A stretch of DNA of 32,706 nt, from positions 1-32,706 of the forward strand of contig CAMBQC010000011.1 in assembly GCA_945869855.1 (NCBI GenBank). Reading direction: 5' to 3'. The DNA is from Prosthecobacter debontii (GTDB lineage: Bacteria > Verrucomicrobiota > Verrucomicrobiia > Verrucomicrobiales > Akkermansiaceae). The notes under the pieces were generated by a model. It did not search any database. It was not told the origin of the DNA and saw nothing but the letters and a program-made list of their open reading frames with translations. Below are positions 9,652-20,048 of the stretch, piece after piece (the stretch's first letter is position 1; each line of letters opens with the position of its first letter). The translations under genes were made by a program, and so were the position numbers.

Positions 9652-10778
9652 TGCGTTTCTCAACATTGATACGCCACCCGGCGGACTGGATGACAGGTGG
9701 GCAGACGGAGAGCGGTGCTGTCCTCACCTCGCGCATCCGCTTGGCGAGAAATCTGCGCGGGCATTCCTTTCCTGGCTGGGCGAAGCGTGACGAACGCGCC
9801 GAGACATTGGCAGTATTGCGTCCCGCCGTGGAGGAGCTTTCCGCGATGAAGGACGCCTTTTCCCGCGAGCTGGGAGATCTCACGCCCGTGCAGAAACAGG
9901 TGCTGGTCGAACGCCATCTCATTTCCCGCGAACACGCGGCGCGCGGTGAGGGCTCGGCGGCGGTGATCGAGCGGCGGCAGAGTTTCTCTATCATGATCAA
10001 CGAGGAGGATCACCTCCGCATGCAGGCCATCCGCCCCGGCCTGCGCCTCACCGAGGCTTTCAACTCGCTCTCCGCCCTCGACAGCGAGCTGGAAAAAAAA
10101 CTCGAATACGCCTTCGACCCGACCCTCGGCTATCTTACCACCTGTCCGACAAATCTTGGCACCGGCCTCCGTGCTTCCGCGATGCTGCACCTTCCCGGCC
10201 TCGTCCTCAGCGACCAGATCGGCCCGGTGCTGCAGGCGGTCGCCAAGATCGGCTTGGCGGTGCGCGGGCTCTACGGTGAGGGCACGGAATCGCTCGGAAA
10301 CCTTTACCAGATGTCGAATCAATCCACGCTCGGCGAGAGCGAGGAAACGATCATCACGAGGCTGGAGCGGGTCATCGCACAGGTCGCCGGCCACGAGCAG
10401 AATGCCCGCGAGAAACTCATGGAGGACGATCCGCACATGGTCGCCGACAAGATCGGGCGCGCCTATGGAGTGCTGCGGCACGCGCATCTCATCGATTCCA
10501 AGGAGGCGCTGAATCACCTCTCGCTGCTCCGTCTCGGCGGAAATCTCGGTTTTTTCCCCGCCGACACGTTGAATCTATGCGACACACTTCTGATGGACAT
10601 CCAGCAGGCGCACTTGCAACTTCACGCAGGCATGAAACTCTCGCCCGATCACCGCGATTCGATCCGCGCGGAAATCATGCGCTCCCGTTTGCAATCACTC
10701 GATACGCCTGTTAAACGTATCCCCAACAACGAACCAACAGACCGCTTCCCCGAAGGCGGCAACCCTGAAAACGAATGA
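9648..10778 (+). CDS. mcsB: Protein arginine kinase McsB
   Basis: [53 protein letters not shown] (catalytic Cys region); RDSIRA near the C-terminus matches the RDxxRA pArg-pocket motif. ATGA overlaps with both neighbours. Confidence 0.94.
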   Translation: MMRFSTLIRHPADWMTGGQTESGAVLTSRIRLARNLRGHSFPGWAKRDERAETLAVLRPAVEELSAMKDAFSRELGDLTPVQKQVLVERHLISREHAARGEGSAAVIERRQSFSIMINEEDHLRMQAIRPGLRLTEAFNSLSALDSELEKKLEYAFDPTLGYLTTCPTNLGTGLRASAMLHLPGLVLSDQIGPVLQAVAKIGLAVRGLYGEGTESLGNLYQMSNQSTLGESEETIITRLERVIAQVAGHEQNAREKLMEDDPHMVADKIGRAYGVLRHAHLIDSKEALNHLSLLRLGGNLGFFPADTLNLCDTLLMDIQQAHLQLHAGMKLSPDHRDSIRAEIMRSRLQSLDTPVKRIPNNEPTDRFPEGGNPENE

Positions 10779-13327
10779 ACAATTTTACACCCCGAGCACA
10801 ACAGGTGCTGGCACTAGCCCGTAAGGAGGCCGACCGTTTTAACCACGCCTATGTCGGCACCGAACATTTACTGCTTGGCCTGATCAAGCTCGGCCAAGGC
10901 GTCGCCGTGAGCGTGCTCGAGCGCATGGGGTTAGAGCTGGAGACCGTGCGCCAGGAAGTCGAGAAAGAGGTCGGCTCAGGCCCGCCCCAGAAGACTGTAG
11001 GAAACATCCCCTATACGCCGCGAGTGAAGAAAGTCCTCGCGCTCGCCAACAAAGAGGCGAAGGCACTCAACCATTCCTACGTCGGCACCGAACACCTGCT
11101 GCTCGGCCTGCTGCGCGAGGGCGAGGGGGTCGCTGCCCGCGTGCTCAAGCGCCTTGACGTCGATATCCAGCGCACCCGAAACGAGGTTCTCGCCGAGATT
11201 GATCCGAATTTCTCCCCCGCTGACATGGAAGATGACGATGACGAAGATGATGACGACGATATGGCGGGCTTCGAGGACGAAAGCCCATCCAATGCCGACA
11301 ACAGCGAAGGGGAAGGTAAAACCAAGACCCCGGCGCTGAAAGCGTTCGGACGTGATCTCACGAAACTCGCCAAGGAAGGCGGCCTCGATCCCGTCATCGG
11401 CCGCGAGAGCGAGATCGAGCGCGTGATCCAGATCCTTTGCCGCCGCACGAAAAATAATCCCGTCCTGATCGGTGAGGCCGGAGTTGGCAAAACCGCCATC
11501 GTCGAAGGCTTGGCGCAGGAAATCGTCACCGGCAACGTCCCGGAGCTTTTGCGCGATAAGCGCGTGATCACCCTCGACCTCGCGCTGATGGTGGCGGGCA
11601 CGAAATACCGCGGCCAGTTCGAGGAGCGCATCAAGGCGGTCATGGACGAGATCCGCAAGGTGAAGAACGTGATCCTTTTCATCGACGAGCTGCACACGAT
11701 CGTCGGCGCGGGTTCTGCGGAAGGCGCGATGGACGCTTCCAATATCATCAAGCCCGCCCTTAGCCGTTCCGAGCTGCAATGCGTCGGCGCAACCACGCTC
11801 AACGAATTCCGCAAATACATCGAGAAGGACTCCGCCCTCGAGCGCCGTTTCCAACAGGTCAAGGTAAACGAGCCGTCCGTCGAGGACGCGATCCTTATCC
11901 TCCAGGGTTTGCGCGACAAATACGAGACGCATCACAAGGCGCGATACACCCCAGCCGCCATCGAGGCTTCTGTGAAACTCACCTCCCGCTACCTAACCGC
12001 CCGTTATCTGCCCGACAAGGCGATCGACGTCCTTGACGAGGCCGGCGCGCGCGCGCGCATCGGCACGATGACCCGCCCGCCCAGCATCAAGGAAGCGGAG
12101 CTGAAAATCGAGGAGATTCTCCGCGAGAAGGTCGCCGCGATTTCCGCCCAAGATTTCGAAAAAGCCGCAGCCCTCCGCGACGACGAAAAGCAGGCCAAGA
12201 AGCACCTCGAGGAAACGCTCAAAGCATGGCGCGCCTCCTCCGAGGAGATGGTCGTCATCGTGGACGACCAGGACATCATGTCGGTCGTCTCGAAATGGAC
12301 GGGCGTGCCGCTGCAGCGCATGGAACAGAAGGAGACCGAAAAGCTCCTGAAAATGGAGGACGAGCTCAAAGGCCGCGTGATCGGTCAGAACGAAGCGGTC
12401 ATCGCCATTTCCAAGGCGCTCCGCCGCTCCCGCGCCGACCTCAAGGATCCAAAGCGCCCCATCGGGTCGTTCCTTTTCCTCGGCCCCACGGGTGTCGGGA
12501 AAACCTATCTCGCCCGCAACCTCGCGGAGTTCATGTTCGGCGACGCGGAGGCACTCATTCAGATCGACATGTCGGAATACATGGAGAAATTCACCGCCAG
12601 CCGCCTGATCGGCTCGCCTCCGGGTTATGTCGGCTATGAGGAAGGCGGCCAGCTTTCCGAGGCCGTCCGCCGCAGGCCGTATTCGGTCGTGCTTTTCGAC
12701 GAGGTCGAGAAAGCCCATCCGGACGTGATGAACCTGCTCCTGCAGATTCTCGAGGACGGCACTGTCACCGACTCGCTGGGCCGGAAGATCGATTTCCGCA
12801 ATACGATTATCATCATGACTTCGAATGTCGGTGCCTCGACGATCAAGCGCCAGACCTCGCTCGGCTTCGGCGCGATGAATGCGGATGAATCCGATTTCGA
12901 GGGCATGAAGGAGAAGATCCTCGAGGAATCGAAACGCTATTTCAAACCGGAATTCCTCAACCGCCTCGATGATCTCGTGGTCTTCCACATGCTGGAGAAG
13001 GTGGATCTCAACCAGATTGTGGATCTGGAGGTTTCCAAGCTCGTCAAGCGCCTTAAGGAGAAGGAGATCGTGATGACCCTCTCCCCGGAAGCCCGCGATC
13101 TACTAGCCGAGAAAGGCTTCGATCCCGCCTACGGCGCGCGCCCGATGCGCCGTGCGGTGGAGCGTTTCTTGGAGGATCCGCTCGCCGAGGCCTTGCTGCG
13201 CGGCACGGTAAAAACAGGGGATATTGTCCAGGTCGTCCGCATGGAAGGCAGCGAGGAACTCGTTTTCGAAAGCTCCCGCCCCGACGGCGAGCCGCAGCCT
13301 GATGTCGCCACGGTGGGAGCTGAGTGA
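10775..13327 (+). CDS. clpC: ATP-dependent Clp protease ATP-binding subunit ClpC
   Basis: Double Clp-N repeat ([11 protein letters not shown] twice), Walker A motifs [15 protein letters not shown] and [18 protein letters not shown]-like middle domain, [17 protein letters not shown]. Confidence 0.97.
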   Translation: MNNFTPRAQQVLALARKEADRFNHAYVGTEHLLLGLIKLGQGVAVSVLERMGLELETVRQEVEKEVGSGPPQKTVGNIPYTPRVKKVLALANKEAKALNHSYVGTEHLLLGLLREGEGVAARVLKRLDVDIQRTRNEVLAEIDPNFSPADMEDDDDEDDDDDMAGFEDESPSNADNSEGEGKTKTPALKAFGRDLTKLAKEGGLDPVIGRESEIERVIQILCRRTKNNPVLIGEAGVGKTAIVEGLAQEIVTGNVPELLRDKRVITLDLALMVAGTKYRGQFEERIKAVMDEIRKVKNVILFIDELHTIVGAGSAEGAMDASNIIKPALSRSELQCVGATTLNEFRKYIEKDSALERRFQQVKVNEPSVEDAILILQGLRDKYETHHKARYTPAAIEASVKLTSRYLTARYLPDKAIDVLDEAGARARIGTMTRPPSIKEAELKIEEILREKVAAISAQDFEKAAALRDDEKQAKKHLEETLKAWRASSEEMVVIVDDQDIMSVVSKWTGVPLQRMEQKETEKLLKMEDELKGRVIGQNEAVIAISKALRRSRADLKDPKRPIGSFLFLGPTGVGKTYLARNLAEFMFGDAEALIQIDMSEYMEKFTASRLIGSPPGYVGYEEGGQLSEAVRRRPYSVVLFDEVEKAHPDVMNLLLQILEDGTVTDSLGRKIDFRNTIIIMTSNVGASTIKRQTSLGFGAMNADESDFEGMKEKILEESKRYFKPEFLNRLDDLVVFHMLEKVDLNQIVDLEVSKLVKRLKEKEIVMTLSPEARDLLAEKGFDPAYGARPMRRAVERFLEDPLAEALLRGTVKTGDIVQVVRMEGSEELVFESSRPDGEPQPDVATVGAE

Positions 13328-13336
13328 TTTTTTATC

Positions 13337-13693
13337 ATGGAAACCGAAATGGCCCATTTCACCGCGAACGCCGATTATGAGGAGCGCGACACCCATGCCC
13401 TGCACCTGGCCGCCGGGCAGGAGGTGACCAGCGGTCCCGCCGATAAGGCATGGCCCGGCTGGATCTGGGTGAGTGATTCCAGCGGCCGCAACGGCTACGT
13501 CCCCGCCGATATCCTCGAACCCCTCGGCGAAGACCGCTGGGCCGCGCTGGAGGATTTCGATCCGACCATACTTAAGTTGCGGCGCGGCGATGCGCTCACT
13601 TCCCTGAGGCAAATCCACGGCTGGCATTGGTGCCAGAACGAGAGCGGCGGGCAAGGCTGGGTCGCCGGCTATCTTCTCCATCCCAAGAATTGA
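13337..13693 (+). CDS. Small protein with two tandem SH3-like domains
   Basis: Repeated ALHLAAGQEVT...WPGWIWVSDSSGRNGYVPADIL and ILKLRRGDALTSL...WHWCQNESGGQGWVAGYLL patterns typical of variant SH3. Confidence 0.75.
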   Translation: METEMAHFTANADYEERDTHALHLAAGQEVTSGPADKAWPGWIWVSDSSGRNGYVPADILEPLGEDRWAALEDFDPTILKLRRGDALTSLRQIHGWHWCQNESGGQGWVAGYLLHPKN

Positions 13694-13817
13694 CACCGCC
13701 GTCATATTACGGCTCTCCTCCGAGCGGTGCGGAATGGGATTTCTCACGTGACTTTCGGCTTGCAAGCCTCTTCTTTCACACCTAGAAGACTGTCAACGAA
13801 CAAGCTCTGTGAAACGG

Positions 13818-13843
13818 AGAGTGGGTCAAAAACCCACTCTTTT
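13818..13843 (+). terminator. Terminator-like hairpin in the nusA 5' leader
   Basis: AGAGTGGGT-CAAAA-ACCCACTCT is a perfect 9-bp stem with a 5-nt loop followed by TTT, 72 nt upstream of the nusA ATG. Confidence 0.7.
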
Positions 13844-13915
13844 GCGTCTTTGGAAGTCTCGTAAAAAGACCGCTACAAACGCCCAGAACGAATTCCCCGA
13901 ACACTGCCCGCCACC

Positions 13916-15193
13916 ATGACCAACGACATCGTCGCACTCATCGAATACTACGAAAAAGAGAAAGGGATCGATCGCGAAAAGATCGTCGCCGCCCTTGAGT
14001 TTTCCTTTGTTTCCGCCTACCGAAAAATGGTTCCCGGCGCGGATGCCATCGAGATCCTGCGCGCCGAGGTGGACACGAAAAAGGGTACCACCAAGATTTT
14101 CGCATCGCTGACCGTGGTGGCGGACGACGACCACCAGGACAAGTTCAACGAGGTTCCTCTCGCCATTGCCCTGAAGAAGGATCCGGCCGCCGAACTTGAC
14201 GGCAAGCTGGAGTTCAACGTCACGCCGAAGGATTTCGGGCGCATCGCCGTCCAGACCGCGAAGCAGACGATGATGCAGCGCCTGCGCCAGGCGGAGAAGG
14301 AGATGATTTATGAGGAGTTCAAGGACAGGGCGGGGGACATCGTTTCCGGAACCGTCCGTCGCTTCGAGCGCAACGACGTGATGATCGACCTCGGTAAGTT
14401 CGAGGGCATCATGCCGAACAAAGAGCGCGTCCAAGGCGAGGATTACAACATCGGCGACCGCATCCGCTGCTACGTGCTGGCGGTCGAGAACGAAGGCCGC
14501 GGCCCGGAGATCATCCTTTCGCGCAGCCACCCAAATTTCGTCCGCCGCCTTTTCGAGGCCGAGGTCAACGAGATTTCCGACCACACCGTCGAGATTCGCG
14601 CCATCGCCCGCGAATCTGGTTTCCGCACGAAAGTCGCCGTCTGGAGCAACGACCCGAAGGTCGATCCCGTCGGTGCATGTGTCGGTATGCGCGGGGCGCG
14701 CGTGAAGAACATCGTCCGCGAGCTCAACAACGAGAAGGTCGATATCATCCGCTGGAGTGAGGATCCGGCGGAGCTTGTCCGCGAGGCCCTGAAGCCCGCC
14801 GAACTGATCACCATTTCCGTGAACAAGGAGGACAAGATCGTCAACGTAACGGTCAGCGAGGAGGATCTCAGTAAGGCCATCGGCCGCAAGGGTCAGAACG
14901 CCCGCCTTTCCTCCCGCCTCATGGGATGGGACGTGCAGGTGCGCCGCGACGAGACGAAGGAAGAGCAGTTCCGCGACAAGATCGGCGGCGTGGCTCACTC
15001 GCTCGGCGAGCAGCTCGGCATCTTCGACGAGATGGCGGAGAAACTCACGCTGATTGGCGGGGTTAGCGCGGAGATGATCATCGACATGCCTTCCGATTTC
15101 TTGGCAGGTGCTCTCGAAATCACCGAAGAAGAGGCAAACTCCATCCTCGCCCGCGCCAACTCCATCGTCGCAGGTGATATCACCTCGGCCTAG
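13916..15193 (+). CDS. nusA: Transcription termination/antitermination protein NusA
   Basis: MTNDIVALIEYYEKEKGIDREKIVAALEFSFVSAYRK; S1/KH region GACVGMRGARVKNIVRELNNEKVDIIRWSEDP; AIGRKGQNARLSSRLMGWDV. Confidence 0.97.
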   Translation: MTNDIVALIEYYEKEKGIDREKIVAALEFSFVSAYRKMVPGADAIEILRAEVDTKKGTTKIFASLTVVADDDHQDKFNEVPLAIALKKDPAAELDGKLEFNVTPKDFGRIAVQTAKQTMMQRLRQAEKEMIYEEFKDRAGDIVSGTVRRFERNDVMIDLGKFEGIMPNKERVQGEDYNIGDRIRCYVLAVENEGRGPEIILSRSHPNFVRRLFEAEVNEISDHTVEIRAIARESGFRTKVAVWSNDPKVDPVGACVGMRGARVKNIVRELNNEKVDIIRWSEDPAELVREALKPAELITISVNKEDKIVNVTVSEEDLSKAIGRKGQNARLSSRLMGWDVQVRRDETKEEQFRDKIGGVAHSLGEQLGIFDEMAEKLTLIGGVSAEMIIDMPSDFLAGALEITEEEANSILARANSIVAGDITSA

Positions 15194-15252
15194 ACCATCT
15201 TTTGCGAACATCACCCAGCACACCACCCGCCATCAATACCTCAGAAAGCCGG

Positions 15253-17382
15253 ATGCCCAAGAAAAGCGACAATTCCTCGGAAGAGCCCAAGAAAGTCCTC
15301 GATCTACTGGATGATACGAAGAAGCCGTCACGGAGGCAGCGTCAGAAAATCGTCGCGGAAGTCGTTGTCACGCCCAGCAAGTTAGATAAAGCGAAGGCCA
15401 ACGCGCTCGACCTGTTCTCGGAGGAGGGGAAACCCAAGGCGCGCAAGCAGGCAAGCCCAGCGAAGAAAGGTGTAGGCGGTATTTCTAGGATCATTGATCA
15501 CACCGGTGAGGATCCTGTCTTTGTAAAAGGCACGGACATCGCCCCCATTGCGGCTCCCGCTCCAGTGGTTTCCACTCCCACAGAAAGCGAATCCGGCGAT
15601 CCCAAGCTGATCGTCATCAAGCCGCCCATTCTCGTCCCGGATCTCGCTGCGCGCCTCGGTCTCAAGCCGTTCAACGTGATGGCCGATCTGATCAAACTCG
15701 GCGTTTTCCCCGCACCCAATCAGCCGCTGGAACCCGATATCGCGGCCAAGGTTTGCGAGATACACGGATTCACTTTCGAGCGCGAGAAGCGTGACAAGGA
15801 CAAGGGTTTCCACAAGGTCGAGGAGGTCATCGTCGAGCCGGAAGCACCGCAGTCCGAGCCCGAGGATCTCCTGAAAGTCCGCCCCCCCATCGTCACGATC
15901 ATGGGGCATGTCGACCACGGTAAGACATCGATCCTCGACTACTACCGCAAGAGCAAGGTTGTAAGCGGTGAGGCCGGCGGAATCACCCAGCACATCGGTG
16001 CTTATCAGGTGAACCACAACGACCAGCTCATCACTTTCCTCGACACCCCGGGTCACGCCATTTTCTCTGATATGCGTGAGCGCGGTGCGAACATCACTGA
16101 CATTGCGATCATCGTCGTCGCCGCAAACGACGGTATCATGCCGCAGACAACCGAGGCCATCAAGCATGCCCAGAAAGCCGGTAAAACAATCATTGTTGCT
16201 ATCAATAAGTGCGATCTTCCCTCGGCGAACATCGAGAGGGTGAAAAGCCAGCTCGCGGAGACAGGTCTCCAGACCACGGATTACGGTGGCGATACGGAAT
16301 TCGCCACCATTTCCGCGCTTAAAGGCGAGGGTATGGATGATCTCCTCGAACTCATTGTCCTCCAAGCGGAAGTCCTTGAACTCCGCGCCAACCCCAAGGC
16401 CACAGCCCGCGCAGGGGTCATTGAGGCTAGGGTTGTTCCCGGTCGCGGCACTACCGCCACGGTCATCGTGGAATCCGGCACCCTAAAAATCGGCACCCCT
16501 TTCATCTGCGGCCCTTTCGCCGGGAAAGTCCGCTCCCTGATCAACGACCTCGGGGAACAAGTGAAGTCCGCGCTTCCCGGTATGCCCGTCGAAGTGATCG
16601 GTTTTGAGGAGCTTCCCAATGTCGGCGACCACCTCACCGAGATGAAGACCGAGCGCGAGGCAAAAGCCCTTGCCGCCGATCGTCAGGAAGAACTCCGCCT
16701 CAAACGTCTCAAACCTCAGCACCGCAACCGAATGGAAGACCTGTTCTCCATGGTCAACGACGGCGGCGGCAAGAACCAGCTCAAGATCATCCTCAAGTGC
16801 GATGTGCAGGGTTCTGTGGAGGCGATCAAGAAGGCGATCCTCGCCATCGAGTCCGCGAAGGTGGACTGCCAGTTTATCACCGCCGCTGCCGGACCAGTCA
16901 CCGAGTCCGATATCGCCTACGCCGACTCCTCGGACGCGATAATCATGGGCTTCAACGTCAAGGTGGAAGCCAAGGCCGTGAAAGCCGCCAAGTCCGCTGG
17001 GGTCGAGATCAAGCTCTACTCGATCGTTTACGAACTTATCGATCAGGTGCGCGAGGCGATGCTCGGCCTGCTGGAACCGCTCACCCGCGAGACGGTCATC
17101 GGCCACGCCGAGTGCCGCCAGGTTTTCAAGGTCAACAAGGGCAAGGCCGCCGGTTGCTTCATCACCGACGGCAAGGTGCACCGCAAGGCGCACGCCCGCG
17201 TCATCCGCGGTGGGATCCCGGTGTTCGATGGTAAGATGTCCACCCTCCGCCGCTTCCACGAGGAGGTCGAGGAAGTCCGCACCAATTTCGAATGCGGCAT
17301 CCGCCTCGGCGAGTTTAACGAATACCAGGAAGGCGACATCATCGAGTGCTACAAGCTCGATAAGGTCGCGCAAACCCTCTGA
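15253..17382 (+). CDS. infB: Translation initiation factor IF-2
   Basis: [22 protein letters not shown]...[12 protein letters not shown]...[37 protein letters not shown] at 15253 (MPKKSDNS) chosen over the TTG at 15202. Confidence 0.97.
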   Translation: MPKKSDNSSEEPKKVLDLLDDTKKPSRRQRQKIVAEVVVTPSKLDKAKANALDLFSEEGKPKARKQASPAKKGVGGISRIIDHTGEDPVFVKGTDIAPIAAPAPVVSTPTESESGDPKLIVIKPPILVPDLAARLGLKPFNVMADLIKLGVFPAPNQPLEPDIAAKVCEIHGFTFEREKRDKDKGFHKVEEVIVEPEAPQSEPEDLLKVRPPIVTIMGHVDHGKTSILDYYRKSKVVSGEAGGITQHIGAYQVNHNDQLITFLDTPGHAIFSDMRERGANITDIAIIVVAANDGIMPQTTEAIKHAQKAGKTIIVAINKCDLPSANIERVKSQLAETGLQTTDYGGDTEFATISALKGEGMDDLLELIVLQAEVLELRANPKATARAGVIEARVVPGRGTTATVIVESGTLKIGTPFICGPFAGKVRSLINDLGEQVKSALPGMPVEVIGFEELPNVGDHLTEMKTEREAKALAADRQEELRLKRLKPQHRNRMEDLFSMVNDGGGKNQLKIILKCDVQGSVEAIKKAILAIESAKVDCQFITAAAGPVTESDIAYADSSDAIIMGFNVKVEAKAVKAAKSAGVEIKLYSIVYELIDQVREAMLGLLEPLTRETVIGHAECRQVFKVNKGKAAGCFITDGKVHRKAHARVIRGGIPVFDGKMSTLRRFHEEVEEVRTNFECGIRLGEFNEYQEGDIIECYKLDKVAQTL

Positions 17383-17473
17383 TAGACGAAAGACACAAGA
17401 CACAAGACTTTTGCTTACGCGCATTTCCATCTCTTTTCTTGTGTCATGTGTCTCCAAGTCTTGAGTCTTTTAC
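17383..17473. repeat. 7-bp-periodic inverted-repeat element in the infB-rbfA spacer
   Basis: Read in 7s from 17383: TAGACGA AAGACAC AAGACAC AAGACTT ... TTGTGTC ATGTGTC. 17391-17407 (AGACACAAGACACAAGA) pairs with 17437-17453 (TCTTGTGTCATGTGTCT) at 16/17 positions. Confidence 0.85.
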
Positions 17474-17474
17474 C

Positions 17475-17846
17475 ATGTCCCGCCGCATCGACAGAGTGAA
17501 CGAATTGCTTCGCCGTGAAATTTCCACGGTGATCCAGCATGATTATGAATGGGACGGGAAACTTGTCACGGTCAGCGCTGTCGAGGTGACGCAGGATTTG
17601 AAAGAAGGCAGGGTGTGGATTGGCGTCATCGGCGGATCAGCCGAGCCGATCATCGATAAGCTGAATAAGGCACACGGAGCGATCCAGAAAGAGGTAATGA
17701 AACGCGTTGTCCTCAAATCCACTCCGGTGCTGCGTTTCAAACATGATGCCTCCGCCGTCCGTGGCGTCGAGATCGTGAACCTGCTCGAAGAGGTGGACAA
17801 ACTTCCGAAGGCTCCCACCGAGGAGGAGGAGCAACGACCTTCTTAA
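17475..17846 (+). CDS. rbfA: Ribosome-binding factor A
   Basis: MSRRIDRVNELLRREISTVIQ...VTVSAVEVTQDLKEGRVWIGVIG...TPVLRFKHDAS. Position after infB. Confidence 0.93.
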   Translation: MSRRIDRVNELLRREISTVIQHDYEWDGKLVTVSAVEVTQDLKEGRVWIGVIGGSAEPIIDKLNKAHGAIQKEVMKRVVLKSTPVLRFKHDASAVRGVEIVNLLEEVDKLPKAPTEEEEQRPS

Positions 17847-17960
17847 CGACTCCATGCAGGTCACAAACCTCCAGGGTTTTAGGTTCACGTTTTGTGGGGT
17901 TGATTGCATGGACAACTCGACACTTTTCATCCGAGCGGAGGCAGCGTATCAACTGCCTAC

Positions 17961-18803
17961 ATGTCGCACGAGTTGATTAGGATGGCGTTGGAGGAGGACA
18001 TCGGGACAGGCGATGTAACCTCGCAATACTTCGCGCTGGATGACCGGCTTGCGCGGGCGTTCGTTACAGTGCGGAAAGAGGGCGTGATATCGGGCATGGA
18101 GCTGGCGGCAGCGGTTTTCCTTGAGGTGGATCCATCATTAGTTGTTCAGGTGCTCGTGGAGGATGCGAGCAATGTCCCATCAGGAACGACGCTGATGCAA
18201 GTGGAGGGCAAGGCCCGGTCCATACTCACGGCGGAGCGGACAGCGCTGAATTTCCTGCAGCGCCTCTCCGGCGTAGCAACGCTGACATCGCGATACGTTT
18301 CTCTCGTAAAACACACGAACGCGAAGATTCTCGATACCCGCAAAACGACACCCGGCTACCGCGCCCTTGAGAAAAAGGCGGTGTTAGACGGAGGCGGTAT
18401 GAACCATCGCATGGGGCTCTACGACCGTGCAATGGTGAAGGACAATCATCTCGTTACCGAGCGTGGAATCGGGGCGTTACAAGAGGCAATCCGCAAGCTC
18501 AATGAGGAGAAACCGCAAGTGGAGGTCGAGCTTGAAGCGGACAAGCTGGAGCAGGTGGAAGTATTCCTTAAACTTGAAGGGGTGGATTACATCCTGCTGG
18601 ATAACATGAACCTGGCGGAACTCCGCGAGGCGGTGGCGATGCGCGATGTTCGGCATCGCGTTAAGTTCGAGGCTAGCGGCGGGGTGAATTTGGAAACGGT
18701 CGCGGCAATCGCGGAGACGGGGGTGGATTTTATTTCAGTTGGCGCGCTGACCCATTCGGCTCCGGCGCTGGACATCGGATTGGATTTCGTGGAGTTGGTA
18801 TGA
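17961..18803 (+). CDS. nadC: Nicotinate-nucleotide pyrophosphorylase (carboxylating)
   Basis: LEEDIGTGDVTSQYF; ERTALNFLQRLSGVATLTSRYV; ILDTRKTTPGYRALEKKAVLDGGGMNHRMGLYDRAMVKDNHL. ATG at 17961 preferred. Confidence 0.95.
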   Translation: MSHELIRMALEEDIGTGDVTSQYFALDDRLARAFVTVRKEGVISGMELAAAVFLEVDPSLVVQVLVEDASNVPSGTTLMQVEGKARSILTAERTALNFLQRLSGVATLTSRYVSLVKHTNAKILDTRKTTPGYRALEKKAVLDGGGMNHRMGLYDRAMVKDNHLVTERGIGALQEAIRKLNEEKPQVEVELEADKLEQVEVFLKLEGVDYILLDNMNLAELREAVAMRDVRHRVKFEASGGVNLETVAAIAETGVDFISVGALTHSAPALDIGLDFVELV

Positions 18804-19543
18804 GCGAATTTGATCATGTAGCGGTCTTTTTGCCCAATCCCTTCAGGCTCCTCTGGCGGGAGAAAGTTTCCTCGACGAACGACGAACTCCGCGACCTCGC
18901 GGAAAAGGGAACGACGGAGGGTTTGATACTGATTGCGGAAGAGCAGACGGCGGGGCGCGGTCGGCGCGGGGCGGCTTGGCTTTCACCGAAGGGGGAGAAC
19001 CTGGCGTTTTCCGTCCTGCTGCGTCCGGCCGAATCGAAGGCGCTGTGGCATCGGCTTTCGTTGGCAGCGGGACTTGCGGTCGCTGAGGCGTTGGAGGCTC
19101 GTGTCCCCTCAGCGGAGATCAAGTGGCCGAACGATGTGCGCGTTTCTGGAAAAAAAATCGCGGGCATCCTCGTGGAAGCGGGGGCGGATTTCGTGATCAT
19201 CGGGATCGGGATCAATGTGAACTCCACGGGCTTTCCCGAAGAACTCGCGGCGACATCTCTGCGGGAAGAACTCGGGGTGGAGATGGATCGTGCGGAGGTG
19301 CTGCACGGGGTTATCAACCGGCTTTCCCGCCGCGCCGGGGAGATCGGTGTGGGTTTCGAGGGGATGTTGAAATCGATCCGCGAGCGCTGCGCGTTGACGG
19401 GTCACCGCGTCTCTTTCCTCTCCGCCGACAAGCGCCGCGAAGGTGTCGTGAAGGGCATAGGCACGGCGGGGGAGCTGTTGGTGGAGATCGATGGGGTCAC
19501 GGAAAGCCTTGTGCAGGCGGATGAGGTGCGGATCGTTGGTTGA
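18800..19543 (+). CDS. birA: Biotin-[acetyl-CoA-carboxylase] ligase
   Basis: EEQTAGRGRRGAAWLSPKGENLAFSVLLRP; IKWPNDVRVSGKKIAGILVEAG. ATGA overlap with nadC. Confidence 0.93.
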   Translation: MSEFDHVAVFLPNPFRLLWREKVSSTNDELRDLAEKGTTEGLILIAEEQTAGRGRRGAAWLSPKGENLAFSVLLRPAESKALWHRLSLAAGLAVAEALEARVPSAEIKWPNDVRVSGKKIAGILVEAGADFVIIGIGINVNSTGFPEELAATSLREELGVEMDRAEVLHGVINRLSRRAGEIGVGFEGMLKSIRERCALTGHRVSFLSADKRREGVVKGIGTAGELLVEIDGVTESLVQADEVRIVG

Positions 19544-19550
19544 GATGGTT

Positions 19551-19572
19551 CTTGCGATACACGTATAGCAAG
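19551..19572. promoter_or_regulatory. Candidate autoregulatory operator of the toxin-antitoxin operon
   Basis: CTTGCGATAC-AC-GTATAGCAAG is an inverted repeat with 10-bp arms, one mismatch and a 2-bp centre, 13 bp upstream of the antitoxin ATG. Confidence 0.6.
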
Positions 19573-19585
19573 ATAAACTCTCTTC

Positions 19586-19792
19586 ATGCTCGCCATCCGT
19601 CTCGACCCAGAAATCGAAAAGCGCCTGAATGTTCTCGCGAAGAAGACCGGGCGCACCAAAACCTTCTATGCTCGCGAGGCGATCCTCGAACATCTTGAGG
19701 ATCTTGAGGACATCTATCTGGCCAGGCAACGATTGGAGAGGCCGGGCAAAACCCACTCCGCCGAGGAGGTGAAGCGTGAACTGGGTCTATAG
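19586..19792 (+). CDS. relB: RHH-type antitoxin (RelB/StbD-like)
   Basis: MLAIRLDPEIEKRLNVLAKKTGRTKTFYAREAILEHLEDLEDIYLA is typical of RelB-like RHH antitoxins; overlaps the toxin gene. Confidence 0.85.
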   Translation: MLAIRLDPEIEKRLNVLAKKTGRTKTFYAREAILEHLEDLEDIYLARQRLERPGKTHSAEEVKRELGL

Positions 19793-20042
19793 GTTCGACG
19801 ACCGGGCATTGAAGGAACTCCGCAAGCTCGGCAAGAACGCGAAGCGTGACATCATCGCCTACCTCGATGATCGGATTGCCGGGGAGAGTGATCCACGCCG
19901 TTTCGGAAAAGGATTGAAAGCGGATCTCGCGGGGCTTTGGCGCTACCGGGTTGGCGATTACCGCGTTCTTTGCCAGATCCGGGACGGGGAGCTTCTGGTT
20001 CTCGTGGTTGCGGTCGGGCACCGCAGGGATGTTTACGGCTAA
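19776..20042 (+). CDS. relE: RelE/ParE family toxin (GTG start)
   Basis: ALKELRKLGKNAKRDIIAYLDDRIAGESDPRRFGKGLKADLAGLWRYRVGDYRVLCQIRDGELLVLVVAVGHRRDVYG is a canonical RelE fold with C-terminal GHRRDVY. 17-bp overlap with the antitoxin gene. Confidence 0.9.
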   Translation: MNWVYRFDDRALKELRKLGKNAKRDIIAYLDDRIAGESDPRRFGKGLKADLAGLWRYRVGDYRVLCQIRDGELLVLVVAVGHRRDVYG

Positions 20043-20048
20043 GGCGAC

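Noticed and set aside
13694-13725. GCCGT-CATATT-ACGGC hairpin after the SH3 gene
   Set aside because: Only a 5-bp stem and no T tract; too weak to call a terminator.
13826-15226. 466-aa minus-strand ORF
   Set aside because: Antisense to nusA; no recognisable motifs. Same reasoning for the other long antisense ORFs at 9660-10517, 10976-11935, 11993-12988, 15382-16365 and 16483-17457.
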